From Dietzia sp. B32 (lineage in GTDB: Bacteria; Actinomycetota; Actinomycetes; Mycobacteriales; Mycobacteriaceae), in contig NZ_CP093845.1 in the NCBI RefSeq assembly GCF_024732245.1, forward strand, positions 1,054,001 through 1,118,000: DNA of 64,000 bases. Reading direction: 5' to 3'. The notes under the pieces were generated by a model. It was not told the origin of the DNA, searched no databases, and was given only the letters and a program-made list of their open reading frames with translations. Positions 18,792-28,447 of the stretch are shown in pieces (within the stretch, counting starts at the first letter, position 1; each line of letters begins with the position of its first letter). The position numbers and the translations under genes are program-made.

Positions 18792-19190
18792 TTACCAGAC
18801 GTGGGCGAGGACTTCCCCGCCCACCTTCTTGTTGTTCGCCTGGCGGTCCGTGAGCAGACCCTGGGACGTCGAGATGATCGCGACGCCCAGGCCTCCGAGG
18901 ACCTTGGGCAGTTCGGTGGACTTGGCGTACACGCGCAGGCCCGGCTTCGAGATGCGCTTGATGCCCTGGATGCTGCGCTGGCGCGAGGGTCCGTACTTGA
19001 GGTCGATGGTGAGCTTCTTGCCCACCTCGGCGTCCTCGACGGTGTAGCCCGCGATGTAACCCTCCTGCTGGAGGATCGCAGCGATGTTGCCCTTGAGCTT
19101 CGAATGCGGCATCGACACGGTGTCGTGGAACGCCGAATTGGCGTTACGCACACGCGTCAGCATGTCCGCGATGGGATCGGTCATCGACAT
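18792..19190 (-). CDS. rpsH: 30S ribosomal protein S8
   Basis: S8 binds the central domain of 16S rRNA, and its E. coli relative represses the spc operon. The protein is 132 residues, starting [13 protein letters not shown] and ending EVLAHVW. The ATG at 19190 gives the standard length. A 273-base gap with no rpsN separates it from rplE, so rpsH probably opens a new transcription unit. Confidence 0.97.
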   Translation of the reverse strand: MSMTDPIADMLTRVRNANSAFHDTVSMPHSKLKGNIAAILQQEGYIAGYTVEDAEVGKKLTIDLKYGPSRQRSIQGIKRISKPGLRVYAKSTELPKVLGGLGVAIISTSQGLLTDRQANNKKVGGEVLAHVW

Positions 19191-19402
19191 GGATGGACCA
19201 TGTTCCTTTCTCGTAACGGTTCCCATGCAACACGTTCCGTGCGGCGACCTGTGGGCCGCGCACGTCCGTCGTGGGCCTATCACGAAGAGTGCGAATGTTC
19301 TCTTGTATGGGATCCGGAGCCCCTCGGGGCGTTCCGGTGTTCCCGCCGCGTCCGGTGCTCTTCTCACCGGGTCGCGACCAGACGACTGGGCCGTCTGCCC
19401 GC

Positions 19403-19433
19403 CGCCGGGGACCCGCGATGCGGTGCCCCGGCG
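19403..19433 (-). terminator. Hairpin in the rplE-rpsH gap
   Basis: A 14-base imperfect stem (8 + 4 pairs around a two-base mismatch, loop gat) lies 31 bases after the rplE stop. The rest of 19191-19463 holds no gene: rpsN (S14), which mycobacteria carry here, is absent. GATAGG near 19285 is a weak -10 candidate for rpsH. Confidence 0.55.
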
Positions 19434-19463
19434 AGGACGGCCGGTCCGGCCGGGAGGAGAAGG

Positions 19464-20036
19464 TCAGTTCTCCTTGAAGGGGAACCCGAGCTGCTTGAGC
19501 AGCTCGCGGCCCTCTTCGTCGTTCGTCGCCGTGGTGACGACCGTGATGTCCATACCGCGGGGACGGTCGACCTTGTCGACGTCGATCTCGTAGAACATCG
19601 TCTGCTCGTTGAGGCCGAACGTGTAGTTGCCGTGGCCGTCGAACTGCTTGCCGGAGAGGCCGCGGAAGTCACGGATACGCGGCAGCGCGACGGTCGTGAG
19701 GCGGTCCAGGAACTCCCACATACGGTCACCGCGCAGGGTGACCCGCGCGCCGATCGGCATGCCCTCACGCAGCTTGAACTGCGCGATGGACTTGCGGGCC
19801 CGACGGACCTCCGGCTTCTGACCGGTGATCAGGGTGAGATCGTTGAGAGCGCCGTTGATGAGCTTGGCGTCGCGGGCGGCGTCACCGACACCCATGTTGA
19901 CGACGACCTTCACGACACCCGGGATCTGCATGACGTTCGCGTACTCGAACGTCTCGTTGAGCGCCGGACGGATCTCGCTGCGGTACCTGGCCTTGAGGCG
20001 AGGGGTGTAACCGGTGGGAAGAGCGGTCTCGGTCAT
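19464..20036 (-). CDS. rplE: 50S ribosomal protein L5
   Basis: L5 binds 5S rRNA and contacts P-site tRNA. The protein is 190 residues with the conserved [10 protein letters not shown] and [20 protein letters not shown] blocks. I placed the start at ATG 20036 because AAGGA lies about ten bases upstream; a GTG at 20042 overlapping the rplX stop is possible. It is the last gene of the rplN-rplX-rplE unit. Confidence 0.96.
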   Translation of the reverse strand: MTETALPTGYTPRLKARYRSEIRPALNETFEYANVMQIPGVVKVVVNMGVGDAARDAKLINGALNDLTLITGQKPEVRRARKSIAQFKLREGMPIGARVTLRGDRMWEFLDRLTTVALPRIRDFRGLSGKQFDGHGNYTFGLNEQTMFYEIDVDKVDRPRGMDITVVTTATNDEEGRELLKQLGFPFKEN

Positions 20037-20038
20037 GG

Positions 20039-20353
20039 TCACAGGTCCTTCCCGGTCTTGCGCGAGACACGGACGCGCTTGCCGTTCTCGTCGGTGCGGA
20101 TTCCGACCCGGGTCGGGGTGCCGTCGGCGTCCACGACCATCACGTTGGACACGTGGATCGGGGCCTCCTGCGTGACGATGCCGCCCGAGGAGGCGCCGCG
20201 CTCGGCAGCCGAGTTGGAGGTGTGCTTCTTGATGCGGTTGACGCCCTCGACGAGGACCTTCTCCTGCGCCGGGAAGGCCTGGATGACCTTGCCCTTGGCG
20301 CCCTTGTCCTTGCCGGAGATGACCAGCACCGTGTCGCCCTTGTGAACCTTCAT
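20039..20353 (-). CDS. rplX: 50S ribosomal protein L24
   Basis: L24 is an assembly initiator of the large subunit. The 104-residue protein has the KOW motif near the N-terminus ([19 protein letters not shown]). The ATG at 20353 gives the canonical MKVHKGD start, one base after the rplN stop. Confidence 0.97.
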   Translation of the reverse strand: MKVHKGDTVLVISGKDKGAKGKVIQAFPAQEKVLVEGVNRIKKHTSNSAAERGASSGGIVTQEAPIHVSNVMVVDADGTPTRVGIRTDENGKRVRVSRKTGKDL

Positions 20354-20354
20354 G

Positions 20355-20723
20355 TCAGAGCACCTCCGGAGCCAGCGAGACGATCCGCATGAACTTCTTG
20401 TCGCGCAGTTCGCGGCCGACCGGCCCGAAGATGCGCGTTCCACGCGGGTCGTTGTCGTTCTTGATGATGACGGCGGCGTTCTCGTCGAACTTGATGTACG
20501 AGCCGTCCGGGCGACGGCGCTCCTTGGCGGTGCGCACGATGACGGCCTTGACGACCTCACCCTTCTTGACGTTGCCACCGGGGATGGCGTCCTTGACGGT
20601 GGCGACGATGATGTCGCCCACGCCTGCGTAGCGGCGCTTCGAACCGCCGAGAACGCGGATGCAGAGAATCTCCTTGGCACCCGTGTTGTCGGCGACCTTC
20701 AGCCGCGACTCCTGCTGGATCAT
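20355..20723 (-). CDS. rplN: 50S ribosomal protein L14
   Basis: L14 lies at the subunit interface. The 122-residue protein is complete, [18 protein letters not shown] to the C-terminal [11 protein letters not shown]. It heads the rplN-rplX-rplE unit, which has its own promoter because a mycolyltransferase-like gene and a terminator separate it from rpsQ. Confidence 0.98.
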   Translation of the reverse strand: MIQQESRLKVADNTGAKEILCIRVLGGSKRRYAGVGDIIVATVKDAIPGGNVKKGEVVKAVIVRTAKERRRPDGSYIKFDENAAVIIKNDNDPRGTRIFGPVGRELRDKKFMRIVSLAPEVL

Positions 20724-20829
20724 GGTTCTCCTGACCAGGTCTGTTCAATGTGTGCCGGATACCGACCCGACACACGCGGTCATGCCACCCGCAGCCGCGT
20801 GACAACGCGACAGGTCGGGCAACTGCTCC

Positions 20830-20859
20830 AGTGTAGGGGTCGGGCGGACTCTGACCCAA
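20830..20859 (-). promoter_or_regulatory. Promoter of rplN-rplX-rplE
   Basis: On the minus strand, -35 TTGGGT (20854-20859) and -10 TACACT (20830-20835) are 18 bases apart. This predicts a leader of about 100 bases before rplN. It shows that the spc genes do not depend on read-through from the S10 operon. Confidence 0.72.
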
Positions 20860-20866
20860 ATCCCGG

Positions 20867-22327
20867 TCAGCTGCCGCTCGACCCGGCCGACCCTGATCCC
20901 CCGAGCGATCCAGTGGATCCGGTCGAGCCGGATGACCCCGCCGAGCCCGGCGCGCCGCCCCCCACTCCCCTGGCCGCGCTGAGCCCGTTGGGTACGGCCT
21001 CCGGCAGACCGGAGAGCACGTGGTCCATCCCCGGCAGCATCTCGGTGACGAACACCGGCCAATTGTGGATCCCGGTCGGCATGTAGTTCATCCGCAGGTC
21101 GACACCGGGGACCAAGGCGAGCGCCGCCTCCAGATCCCGGGTGCTCTCGTACGAGCCCTTCTCCAGGATGTGTCCGTCGATGAGGACGACCTCGTTGCTG
21201 CCGAAGCGACCGAGCTCGCTGGATCCCACGAGGCCGGTGGCCGCGCTGAGGTAGACCGCCTTGTCCGCCAGCCCGGAGGGATCGGCGACAGTGTCGTGTT
21301 CCACCCACGCCTGCGAACCGCGGGGTCCCCACATGTTGGTGACGTCACCGTTTCGCGCGGCCACCGTGAGCCGCGCATACTGGTAACCCAGTTCGTCCTG
21401 GGTCGAATACGCGCCGCTCACGCCTGCCACCGCGTCGAACATCTCGTTCCGGTTGGCCAGATGTAGCGCCGCCGACGCACCCATCGACAGTCCCATGACT
21501 CCCCAGCCCCCGTTGTGGGCCAGCGGCTCCGCGGTACCCGGCAGCCCTGCCTCGAGCAGGGGTGGCAACTCCTCGGTGAGGAACGTCTCCCAGTTGTTGG
21601 GCCCCAGGACGGGGTCGTCGTCAAGCCAGTCCGACCACATCGACGCGGGACCTCCCGTAGGGACGATCACGTTCACGGCCCGGTCGCGCAGAGCCGGGTC
21701 CCCCCAACCCATCCCCGTACTCCACCCCGAGGGCACCTCGCTGCCGACGCCGTCGAGGAAGTACACGTTGGGGGCGTCGAGCCCTGCCGGGGCGCGGTAC
21801 ACCTCGAGACGGATCGGACGCTGCATGGACTCCGACGTCACGGTCCACACCTCGGCCCTGCGGTCGACCTCGCTCGTCGATCCCGGGAAGAGAGGCTCGA
21901 CCCGCAGGACGGCCGACGACGTGATGGACGAGTCGCGAGTCGCTCGCGGGCCGGCCGGGGGCTGCGAACTACCGGGGCGTGGGAAGTCGCTGGAGCCGAT
22001 CGCACCGACAGAGCCGAGGACGGACGTCAGCGGGATCGGAGCGCCGAGCTGTGTCAGCGCGGCGACACTGAGCGACGGCACACCGAACAGACTCCCCGGC
22101 GTCACGCTGGGAACCAGCGAACCCGGGTCCACGGAGCCCGGGCCGACAGAGCCTTGGCCGACGGAGCCGGGACCGGCGGAGCCCGGCCCCGGACTCTGGG
22201 CTCCCGCCGGAGGCACTCCCGCGGCCGCCATCGCTACCACCGCCGTGCCGACGGCCAGTCTGCGCAGGTCGACACGCCGCCCACCGGGCCCACTCCCCTG
22301 TCGACCTGTACGCGGTCCGATTCCCAT
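20867..22327 (-). CDS. Secreted esterase of the mycolyltransferase (antigen 85) type
   Basis: Such enzymes move mycolic acids between trehalose and arabinogalactan outside the membrane. The 486-residue protein has a signal segment (about 21-43), then a Gly/Pro/Ser linker with a five-residue GPGSV-like repeat (about 46-71). The esterase fold follows: NVIVPTGGPASMWSDW, ETFLTEELP, nucleophile GLSMGAS (Ser281), NMWGPRGSQAW and the likely catalytic His in TGIHNW. The NMWGP and WSDW blocks are the mycolyltransferase pattern. It ends in a Gly/Ser-rich tail. It sits between rpsQ and rplN with a terminator before it. Mycolyl transfer is inferred; it could be another exported acyltransferase. Confidence 0.85.
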   Translation of the reverse strand: MGIGPRTGRQGSGPGGRRVDLRRLAVGTAVVAMAAAGVPPAGAQSPGPGSAGPGSVGQGSVGPGSVDPGSLVPSVTPGSLFGVPSLSVAALTQLGAPIPLTSVLGSVGAIGSSDFPRPGSSQPPAGPRATRDSSITSSAVLRVEPLFPGSTSEVDRRAEVWTVTSESMQRPIRLEVYRAPAGLDAPNVYFLDGVGSEVPSGWSTGMGWGDPALRDRAVNVIVPTGGPASMWSDWLDDDPVLGPNNWETFLTEELPPLLEAGLPGTAEPLAHNGGWGVMGLSMGASAALHLANRNEMFDAVAGVSGAYSTQDELGYQYARLTVAARNGDVTNMWGPRGSQAWVEHDTVADPSGLADKAVYLSAATGLVGSSELGRFGSNEVVLIDGHILEKGSYESTRDLEAALALVPGVDLRMNYMPTGIHNWPVFVTEMLPGMDHVLSGLPEAVPNGLSAARGVGGGAPGSAGSSGSTGSTGSLGGSGSAGSSGS

Positions 22328-22440
22328 GTGGCGATCCTGTCTCTCCGGCAGCGTCCGAATGTTGACACACTACATTGGTGTCGTTACACAACGGTGATCC
22401 GTTACCGGCACCGTCCGGGTACACAGGTGGCGACGGACGC

Positions 22441-22480
22441 AGAACGGCCCGGCCCCGGATTCCCGGGGCCGGGCCGTTCT
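22441..22480 (-). terminator. Strong terminator of the S10 operon after rpsQ
   Basis: A perfect 18-base stem (22441-22458 with 22463-22480) closes a four-base loop, 30 bases past the rpsQ stop. It separates the S10 operon from the mycolyltransferase-like gene. The bases 22328-22440 hold that gene's promoter region, with AT-rich TAGTGT-like sequence but no clear -35. Confidence 0.88.
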
Positions 22481-22509
22481 CGTGATGCTGTGTGATGCTG
22501 GGAGGGGAC

Positions 22510-22785
22510 TTACTTGGCCCGCTCCAGCACCTCGACCAGGCGGTACCGCTTGGACGCGGACAGCGGGCGGGTCTCCATGATCCGCACGCGGTCCCCGACA
22601 CCGGCGGTGTTGGTCTCGTCGTGGGCCTTGACGCGCTCGGTACGACGCATGATCTTGCCGTACAGCGGGTGCTTCACGCGATCCTCGAGCTCGACGACGA
22701 TGGTCTTCTCCATCTTGTCGGACACGACGTACCCGATGCGCACCTTGCGGCTGTTGCGCTCGGCGTTCTCGTTGGACTCAGTCAC
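22510..22785 (-). CDS. rpsQ: 30S ribosomal protein S17
   Basis: S17 binds 16S rRNA helices 7 and 11. The conserved core [20 protein letters not shown] is followed by [12 protein letters not shown] placed the start at GTG 22785 (91 aa) because AAGGA lies seven bases upstream; the GTG at 22806, overlapping the rpmC stop, adds seven residues but has no ribosome site. It is the last gene of the S10 operon. Confidence 0.95.
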   Translation of the reverse strand: MTESNENAERNSRKVRIGYVVSDKMEKTIVVELEDRVKHPLYGKIMRRTERVKAHDETNTAGVGDRVRIMETRPLSASKRYRLVEVLERAK

Positions 22786-22802
22786 AACTGTTTCCTTGTC
22801 AC

Positions 22803-23033
22803 TCACTTGGCATCACCCGGCGCCGCCGACAGACCGAGCTCGCGCTCGCGAATGACGGTGTAGATGCGAGCGATGTCGTGGCGAACGACACGCAGGCGAC
22901 GGTTGTTGGTCAGCTGCCCGGTGGCCATCTGGAAGCGCAGGTTGAACAGCTCCTCCTTGGCCTCGCGCAGGCGCGCGGTCAGCGCGTCCGCATCGAGCTC
23001 ACGCAGCTCGGGGGCGGTGGTTCCACTAGCCAT
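22803..23033 (-). CDS. rpmC: 50S ribosomal protein L29
   Basis: L29 lies by the exit tunnel. The 76-residue protein has the typical [27 protein letters not shown] helix and a RRVRRDIARI-like motif. Its ATG shares one base with the rplP stop. Confidence 0.97.
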   Translation of the reverse strand: MASGTTAPELRELDADALTARLREAKEELFNLRFQMATGQLTNNRRLRVVRHDIARIYTVIRERELGLSAAPGDAK

Positions 23034-23449
23034 CAGAACTGCTCCTCCCGGGTCACGATGCGGGTCTTGCACGGGAGTTTGTGCTGCGCGCGGCGCAGGG
23101 CCTCGCGAGCGGTCTCCTCGTTCGGGTACGACATCTCGAACAGGATGCGGCCCGGCTTGACGTTGGCCACCCACCACTCGACGGAACCCTTACCGGAACC
23201 CATCCGAACCTCGGCGGGCTTCTTGGTCAGGGGGCGGTCCGGGTAGATGTTGATCCACACCTTGCCGCCACGCTTGATGTGGCGGTTGATGGCGATACGA
23301 GCGGACTCGATCTGACGGTTGGTGACGTAGGCCGGCTCGAGGGCCTGGATGCCGTAGTCACCGAAGGTCACCTTGGTGCCACCCTTTGCCCCGCCCTTAC
23401 GGCCGGGGTGGTGCTGCTTGCGGTGCTTGACGCGCTTGGGGATAAGCAC
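23033..23449 (-). CDS. rplP: 50S ribosomal protein L16
   Basis: L16 helps shape the A-site region of the large subunit. The start is GTG at 23449 ([19 protein letters not shown], 138 aa): GGGAGG lies seven bases before it and the length matches mycobacterial L16. A GTG at 23455 overlapping the rpsC stop is the alternative. Confidence 0.96.
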   Translation of the reverse strand: MLIPKRVKHRKQHHPGRKGGAKGGTKVTFGDYGIQALEPAYVTNRQIESARIAINRHIKRGGKVWINIYPDRPLTKKPAEVRMGSGKGSVEWWVANVKPGRILFEMSYPNEETAREALRRAQHKLPCKTRIVTREEQF

Positions 23450-23451
23450 TG

Positions 23452-24285
23452 TCACGCCTCCCTGGTCTGGTTCTGCGGTGCCTCGGCAGGAGCCTCGGCG
23501 GCCGAGCCGGAACCGGCGCGGCCGGTCTCGGTGCTGGTCGCAGTGGTGCCCTGGGCCCCGGAGCGACGCGGGCGGCCTGCGCCACGCTCGCGGCGGGGAC
23601 CGCGGTCGGCACCGCCACGGTTGTTGGACTGGGCGTACTGATCGGACTCGCGACGACCGCCGACCACGTCACCCTTGTAGATCCACACCTTGACGCCGAT
23701 ACGACCGAAGGTCGTCTTGGCCTCGTAGGTGCCGTAGTCGATCTCGGCACGCAGGGTGTGCAGGGGGACCCGGCCCTCGTGGTACCGCTCCGAACGGGAC
23801 ATCTCGGCGCCGCCGAGACGGCCCGAGCAGACCACCTTGATGCCCTTGACCTGGGGCTGGCGCATGGCCGACTGGATGCCCTTGCGCATCGCACGGCGGA
23901 ACGCCACGCGATTCGAGAGCTGCTCGGCGATGCCCTGGGCGACGAGCTGGGAGTCGGCCTCGGTGTTCTTGATCTCGAGGATGTTGAGGTGGACCTGCTT
24001 GGCGGTGAGCTTCTCGAGCTCCCCGCGCAGGCGGTCCGCCTCGGCGCCACGACGACCGATCACGATGCCCGGGCGGGCCGTGTGGATGTCCACGTGGACC
24101 CGGTCACGGGTACGGGAGATGTCGACTCCCGAGATGCCGGCCCGCTCCATGCCCTTGGAGAGCAGCTCGCGGATCTTGATGTCCTCGGCGACGTAGTCGG
24201 CGTACTGCTTGTCGGCGAACCACTTGGACGTCCAGTCCGAGGTGATGCCGAGACGGAAGCCGTGCGGCTGGATCTTCTGTCCCAT
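23452..24285 (-). CDS. rpsC: 30S ribosomal protein S3 with long C-terminal tail
   Basis: S3 forms part of the mRNA entry tunnel. The KH domain ([20 protein letters not shown]) and the C-terminal S3 domain end near residue 210. A 65-residue Gly/Arg then Ala/Glu-rich tail follows, giving 277 residues against 233 in E. coli. Its ATG directly abuts the rplV stop. Confidence 0.97.
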   Translation of the reverse strand: MGQKIQPHGFRLGITSDWTSKWFADKQYADYVAEDIKIRELLSKGMERAGISGVDISRTRDRVHVDIHTARPGIVIGRRGAEADRLRGELEKLTAKQVHLNILEIKNTEADSQLVAQGIAEQLSNRVAFRRAMRKGIQSAMRQPQVKGIKVVCSGRLGGAEMSRSERYHEGRVPLHTLRAEIDYGTYEAKTTFGRIGVKVWIYKGDVVGGRRESDQYAQSNNRGGADRGPRRERGAGRPRRSGAQGTTATSTETGRAGSGSAAEAPAEAPQNQTREA

Positions 24286-24723
24286 TTAGCGGGCACCTCC
24301 CTGGTTGCGACGTGCCCGGCCGGAGCCGGCCTTCTCGGGCACGCTGGTCACCTCGATGGTGATGTGGCTCGTGCGCTTACGCACGCGGAACGCACGACCC
24401 TGGGCACGCGGACGGAAACGCTTGAGGGTCGGGCCCTCATCGGCGTACGCGGCCGAGACCACGAGGGTCCGGGGGTCCAGGTCGAGGTTGTTCTCGGCAT
24501 TGGCCATCGCGGACGCGAGGACCTTGGCGACCGGCTCGCTGGCAGCCTGCGGGGCGAACCGCAGGGTGTTCAGCGCGTCGGCGGCGTCCTTGCCGCGGAT
24601 CAGATCGATCACACGACGCGCCTTCATGGGCGTGACGCGGACGAACTTGGCGGTGGCACGAGCGGAGAGCTGCTGCTCGGCCGTCGCCGTGCCGTCGGCG
24701 GTCTTCTTCGTATCAGTGCTCAT
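24286..24723 (-). CDS. rplV: 50S ribosomal protein L22
   Basis: L22 lines the exit tunnel with its long hairpin ([24 protein letters not shown]). The protein is 145 residues with about 25 extra N-terminal residues before [18 protein letters not shown]. Its ATG overlaps the rpsS stop by four bases. Confidence 0.97.
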   Translation of the reverse strand: MSTDTKKTADGTATAEQQLSARATAKFVRVTPMKARRVIDLIRGKDAADALNTLRFAPQAASEPVAKVLASAMANAENNLDLDPRTLVVSAAYADEGPTLKRFRPRAQGRAFRVRKRTSHITIEVTSVPEKAGSGRARRNQGGAR

Positions 24724-25001
24724 CGACGCTTACTCTTCCGATCGTCCTTGATGTGCCCCTTGAACGTGCGCGTCGGCGCGAACTCGCCGAGCTTGTGACC
24801 CACCATCGAGTCGGACACGAACACGGGCACATGCTTACGGCCGTCATGGACGGCGAACGTGTGGCCGATGAAATCGGGCAGGATCGTCGAGCGACGCGAC
24901 CAGGTCTTGATGACCTGATGAGTGCCCTTGTCGTTCTGCACGTCCACCTTCGCGAGGAGGTGTTCGTCGACGAACGGACCCTTCTTGAGACTACGAGGCA
25001 T
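24720..25001 (-). CDS. rpsS: 30S ribosomal protein S19
   Basis: S19 lies in the 30S head. The protein is a complete 93 residues, [15 protein letters not shown] to [12 protein letters not shown]. It is in the standard S10 order between rplB and rplV. Confidence 0.98.
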   Translation of the reverse strand: MPRSLKKGPFVDEHLLAKVDVQNDKGTHQVIKTWSRRSTILPDFIGHTFAVHDGRKHVPVFVSDSMVGHKLGEFAPTRTFKGHIKDDRKSKRR

Positions 25002-25015
25002 CCTAGTTTCCCTCC

Positions 25016-25852
25016 TTAACGCTTCTTACCGGTGCGACGGCGACGGACGATCATGCTGTCACTCGCCTTATTGGGCTTGCGGGTCCGGCCCTCGGGCTGG
25101 CCCCACGGGCTGACGGGGTGACGTCCACCGGACGTCTTACCCTCGCCACCACCGTGCGGGTGGTCGACGGGGTTCATGACCACACCACGGACGGTCGGGC
25201 GAACGCCCTTCCACCGCATGCGGCCGGCCTTACCCCAGTTGATGTTGGCCTGCTCGGCGTTACCGACCTCGCCGATCGTGGCGCGGCAGCGCACGTCGAC
25301 CCGGCGGATCTCACCCGAGGGCATGCGGAGGGACGCGTAGGTGCCCTCCTTGCCGAGCAGCTGGATACCGGCACCGGCCGCGCGGGCCATCTTGGCGCCG
25401 CCACCCGGCCGGAGCTCCACGGCGTGCACCACGGTGCCGGCGGGGATGTTCCGGAGCGGGAGGTTGTTGCCGGTCTTGATGTCGGCGCCTGCGCCCGACT
25501 CGACCTTCATGCCCTGCTTGAGGTTGCGCGGGGCCAGGATGTACCGCTTCTCGCCGTCCGCGTAGTGCAGGAGGGCGATGTTGGCGGTGCGGTTCGGGTC
25601 GTACTCGATGTGCGCGACGGTGGCGAGCACGCCGTCCTTGTCATTACGACGGAAGTCGATGACACGGTACTGGCGCTTGTGGCCACCGCCCTTGTGGCGG
25701 CTGGTGATCCGGCCGTGGCCGTTGCGGCCGCCGGTCTTGCTCAGCGGGCGCAGCAGCGACTTCTCGGGCGTCGAGCGGGTGATCTCGGCGAAGTCCGAGA
25801 CGCTCGAGCCCCGACGACCGGGGGTCGTGGGCTTGTACTTGCGGATAGCCAT
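25016..25852 (-). CDS. rplB: 50S ribosomal protein L2
   Basis: L2 supports the peptidyl transferase centre. The 278-residue protein has the conserved [19 protein letters not shown] block and the C-terminal [17 protein letters not shown] histidine motif. It lies in standard order between rplW and rpsS. Confidence 0.98.
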   Translation of the reverse strand: MAIRKYKPTTPGRRGSSVSDFAEITRSTPEKSLLRPLSKTGGRNGHGRITSRHKGGGHKRQYRVIDFRRNDKDGVLATVAHIEYDPNRTANIALLHYADGEKRYILAPRNLKQGMKVESGAGADIKTGNNLPLRNIPAGTVVHAVELRPGGGAKMARAAGAGIQLLGKEGTYASLRMPSGEIRRVDVRCRATIGEVGNAEQANINWGKAGRMRWKGVRPTVRGVVMNPVDHPHGGGEGKTSGGRHPVSPWGQPEGRTRKPNKASDSMIVRRRRTGKKR

Positions 25853-25883
25853 GAGGTTCTCTCGTCCTTAACTCTTCCCGCCG

Positions 25884-26186
25884 TCAGGCGGTCAGACCCG
25901 GGATCTCGATGGGCTTGCTGTCAGCCGCGAGGGTCACGATGGCGCGCTTGGTGCTCTTGCGCTGTCCGAACCCGGTGCGGGTGCGCTTGCGCTTGCCCTG
26001 ACGGTTGGCGGTGTTCACTGACGCAACGGTGACGCCGAAGATCTCCTGGATGGCGATCTTGATCTGCGTCTTGTTGGCGCCCGGGGCCACCTGGAACGTG
26101 TACACGCCCTGCTCGAGCAGGCCGTAGGCCTTCTCGGAGACGACCGGGGCGAGAATCACGTCCCGGGGATCGGCGACGGTGCTCAC
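25884..26186 (-). CDS. rplW: 50S ribosomal protein L23
   Basis: L23 is the docking site at the tunnel exit for SRP and trigger factor. The protein is 100 residues; the GTG start at 26186 overlaps the rplD stop and has AAGGAGG eight bases upstream. The conserved [11 protein letters not shown] and [17 protein letters not shown] segments are present. Confidence 0.97.
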   Translation of the reverse strand: MSTVADPRDVILAPVVSEKAYGLLEQGVYTFQVAPGANKTQIKIAIQEIFGVTVASVNTANRQGKRKRTRTGFGQRKSTKRAIVTLAADSKPIEIPGLTA

Positions 26187-26872
26187 TTGTCGGCCTCCTT
26201 CGCTGCCTTGCCGGCGAGTGCACGACTCGCCTGCGTGACGAACGCGTCCAGAGCCTCGACCGAGAACACGACGTCGTCAGCGTGCAGGACGTCGTAGGTG
26301 TTGAGCTGATCCGGAGCGATCGGATGGACGTGATCGAGGTTGGCCACGGAACGCCAGGCGGCGACGTCCTCACGACCCACGACGATCAGGATCTTCTTGC
26401 GGTCCGACAGGCTGCCCAGGAAGTCGCGGACACCGGCCGTGGACGGCTTCTGTCCCTCGACGAACTCGGTGACCACGTGGAGGCGGTCAGCGGAGACGCG
26501 GTCGGAGAGGGCACCGCGGAGCGCGGCGGCCTTCATCTTCTTGGGGGTGCGCTGCGAGTAGTCGCGCGGCTTCGGACCGTGGACCGTGCCGCCGCCGGTG
26601 TAGGCGGGGGCGCGGGTCGAGCCCTGACGGGCGCGGCCGGTGCCCTTCTGGCGGAACGGCTTGCGACCGCCGCCCCGGACCTCGCCGCGGGTCTTGGTCG
26701 AGTGGGTGCCCTGACGTGCCGCGGCGAGCTGCGCCACGACGACCTGGTGCATCAGGGGCAGGTTGGGCTCGACACCGAAGATCTCGGCGGGGAGCTCGAC
26801 CGAACCGTCGGTCTTACCCGCCGGGGTACGGACATCCAGCTTGAGGTTCACGGTGTTCTCCGTGGTGGTCAT
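26183..26872 (-). CDS. rplD: 50S ribosomal protein L4
   Basis: L4 reaches into the exit tunnel and in E. coli also attenuates the S10 operon. The 229-residue protein has the conserved tunnel loop [19 protein letters not shown]. It overlaps rplC by four bases and is followed by rplW with another four-base overlap. Confidence 0.98.
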   Translation of the reverse strand: MTTTENTVNLKLDVRTPAGKTDGSVELPAEIFGVEPNLPLMHQVVVAQLAAARQGTHSTKTRGEVRGGGRKPFRQKGTGRARQGSTRAPAYTGGGTVHGPKPRDYSQRTPKKMKAAALRGALSDRVSADRLHVVTEFVEGQKPSTAGVRDFLGSLSDRKKILIVVGREDVAAWRSVANLDHVHPIAPDQLNTYDVLHADDVVFSVEALDAFVTQASRALAGKAAKEADK

Positions 26873-27534
26873 GCGCGCGCACCGCCCTTCACTGCGGAAC
26901 GGACCATCACGAGGCCGCCGTTACGACCCGGGATGGCTCCCTTGATGAGGAGGACGCCGGCCTCGGCGTCCACCTTGTGGACCTTGAGGTTCATGGTGGT
27001 CACGCGATCGTTGCCCATGCGGCCGGACATCTTCTTGCCGCGGAAGACGCGGCCCGGGGTCGAGGCCCCGCCGATGGAACCCGGCTTGCGGTGCACGGCC
27101 TGGGTACCGTGCGAGGCGCCCTGACCGGAGAAGCCGTGACGCTTCATGGTGCCGGCGAAGCCCTTGCCCTTCGAGGTGCCCGTGACGTCGACGAATGCGC
27201 CGTCCTCGAACACGTCGGCGCCGATCTCCTGGCCGATCTCGAACCCGGCGGCCTGCTCGGCGTTGTCGAGTCGGATCTCGGCGAGGTGACGGCGGGGGGT
27301 GACCCCGGCCTTGTCGAACTGACCCGCGAGAGGCTTGGTGACCTTGCGGGGGTCGATCGCGCCGAACGCGATCTGGACGGCGTTGTAGCCGTCGGTCTCT
27401 TGGGTACGGATCCCGGTCACGACGCACGGCCCGGCCTTGACGACGGTAACCGGAACCACCCGGTTGTTCTCGTCGAAGACCTGGGTCATGCCGAGCTTGG
27501 CGCCCAGGATTCCCTTGATCTCGGTGTTAGTCAT
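26869..27534 (-). CDS. rplC: 50S ribosomal protein L3
   Basis: L3 initiates large-subunit assembly and contacts the peptidyl transferase centre. The 221-residue protein starts with [15 protein letters not shown] and carries the central [20 protein letters not shown] motif. It is the second gene of the S10 operon, 52 bases after rpsJ. Confidence 0.98.
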   Translation of the reverse strand: MTNTEIKGILGAKLGMTQVFDENNRVVPVTVVKAGPCVVTGIRTQETDGYNAVQIAFGAIDPRKVTKPLAGQFDKAGVTPRRHLAEIRLDNAEQAAGFEIGQEIGADVFEDGAFVDVTGTSKGKGFAGTMKRHGFSGQGASHGTQAVHRKPGSIGGASTPGRVFRGKKMSGRMGNDRVTTMNLKVHKVDAEAGVLLIKGAIPGRNGGLVMVRSAVKGGARA

Positions 27535-27586
27535 CTGTTCACTGTCTCCGCTGCACGTTGCTTGCTGACCGCTACGCGGTCGGAGG

Positions 27587-27892
27587 TCACTGGATGTTGA
27601 CGTCGACGCTGGCAGGCAGGTCGATGCGCATGAGCGCGTCCACGGTCTTCGGCGTGGGGTCGAGGATGTCGATCAACCGCTTGTGGGTACGCATCTCGAA
27701 GTGCTCACGCGAATCCTTGTACTTGTGCGGCGAGCGGATGACGCAGTACACGTTCTTCTCGGTGGGCAGCGGCACGGGACCGACGACACGAGCACCCGTC
27801 CGGGTAACCGTCTCGACGATCTTGCGGGCCGAGGCGTCGATAGCTTCGTGGTCGTAGGCCTTGAGCCGGATGCGGATCTTTTGTCCCGCCAC
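27587..27892 (-). CDS. rpsJ: 30S ribosomal protein S10
   Basis: S10 lies in the 30S head and is also the NusE antitermination factor. The 101-residue protein is canonical ([19 protein letters not shown]). It is the first gene of the S10 operon and has a leader of about 400 bases. Confidence 0.98.
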   Translation of the reverse strand: MAGQKIRIRLKAYDHEAIDASARKIVETVTRTGARVVGPVPLPTEKNVYCVIRSPHKYKDSREHFEMRTHKRLIDILDPTPKTVDALMRIDLPASVDVNIQ

Positions 27893-28300
27893 TTCGTCCT
27901 CTTCTCTTCCCGCCCGTGAGGGCGGCTGTCGTGAGCGCCCTCGTCATGCGGGGACACTGTGTGTTCGCTTGTCATATGTGACACCGTCTGACCGTCGATC
28001 ACCCGGTCCCGTGCATCGGTGCTCCATCGTGGAGGCCCCCGCCGCGCGCCCACGGGCGTGACACGACTACGAGACCTCCAGAGGACGGGGTGCCGCATCG
28101 ATCGCCCGAGGCGAGGATGACGGCGGACCGATCCGCTGCCGCTGTTGACGTGTCACGACGCGTCCACGCGGTCGGGCGTGTCGCCCTCCCACTTTTCCGG
28201 CGGGTGATTGCTCACCCGCCCCGGTCGTGCTCGCCCGACCAACCCGGCCATCCCCGGGGGCCATCAGGCCCACACGAGATCGCCGCCTTGTCCGGGCAAC
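27893..28300 (-). promoter_or_regulatory. Long untranslated leader of the S10 operon
   Basis: About 400 bases lie between the inferred S10 start and rpsJ with no convincing coding sequence. They include a perfect nine-base-stem hairpin with a four-base loop (28199-28220) and an inverted repeat TGTCA/TGACA around 27969-27982. In other bacteria the S10 leader carries ribosomal-protein feedback or attenuation sites; whether that holds here is inference. Confidence 0.5.
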
Positions 28301-28306
28301 TCGACC

Positions 28307-28335
28307 AGTATGCAGTACATCGGCCTCAAGGGCAA
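28307..28335 (-). promoter_or_regulatory. Promoter of the S10 operon
   Basis: On the minus strand, -35 TTGCCC (28330-28335) and -10 CATACT (28307-28312) are 17 bases apart. It points at rpsJ and lies upstream of the divergent HPD-motif gene, whose own weak -10 candidate TAGCGT is at 28402-28407. Confidence 0.62.
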
Positions 28336-28447
28336 AATCCCCCGGATCGCGCCACCGCGGTTCCCGGGCTCCGACCCCGGCACGCCACCCGCCTGCTTGG
28401 GTAGCGTCGGGAGGATCACCGCCCATACCGCCGGAGGAGAACACATC

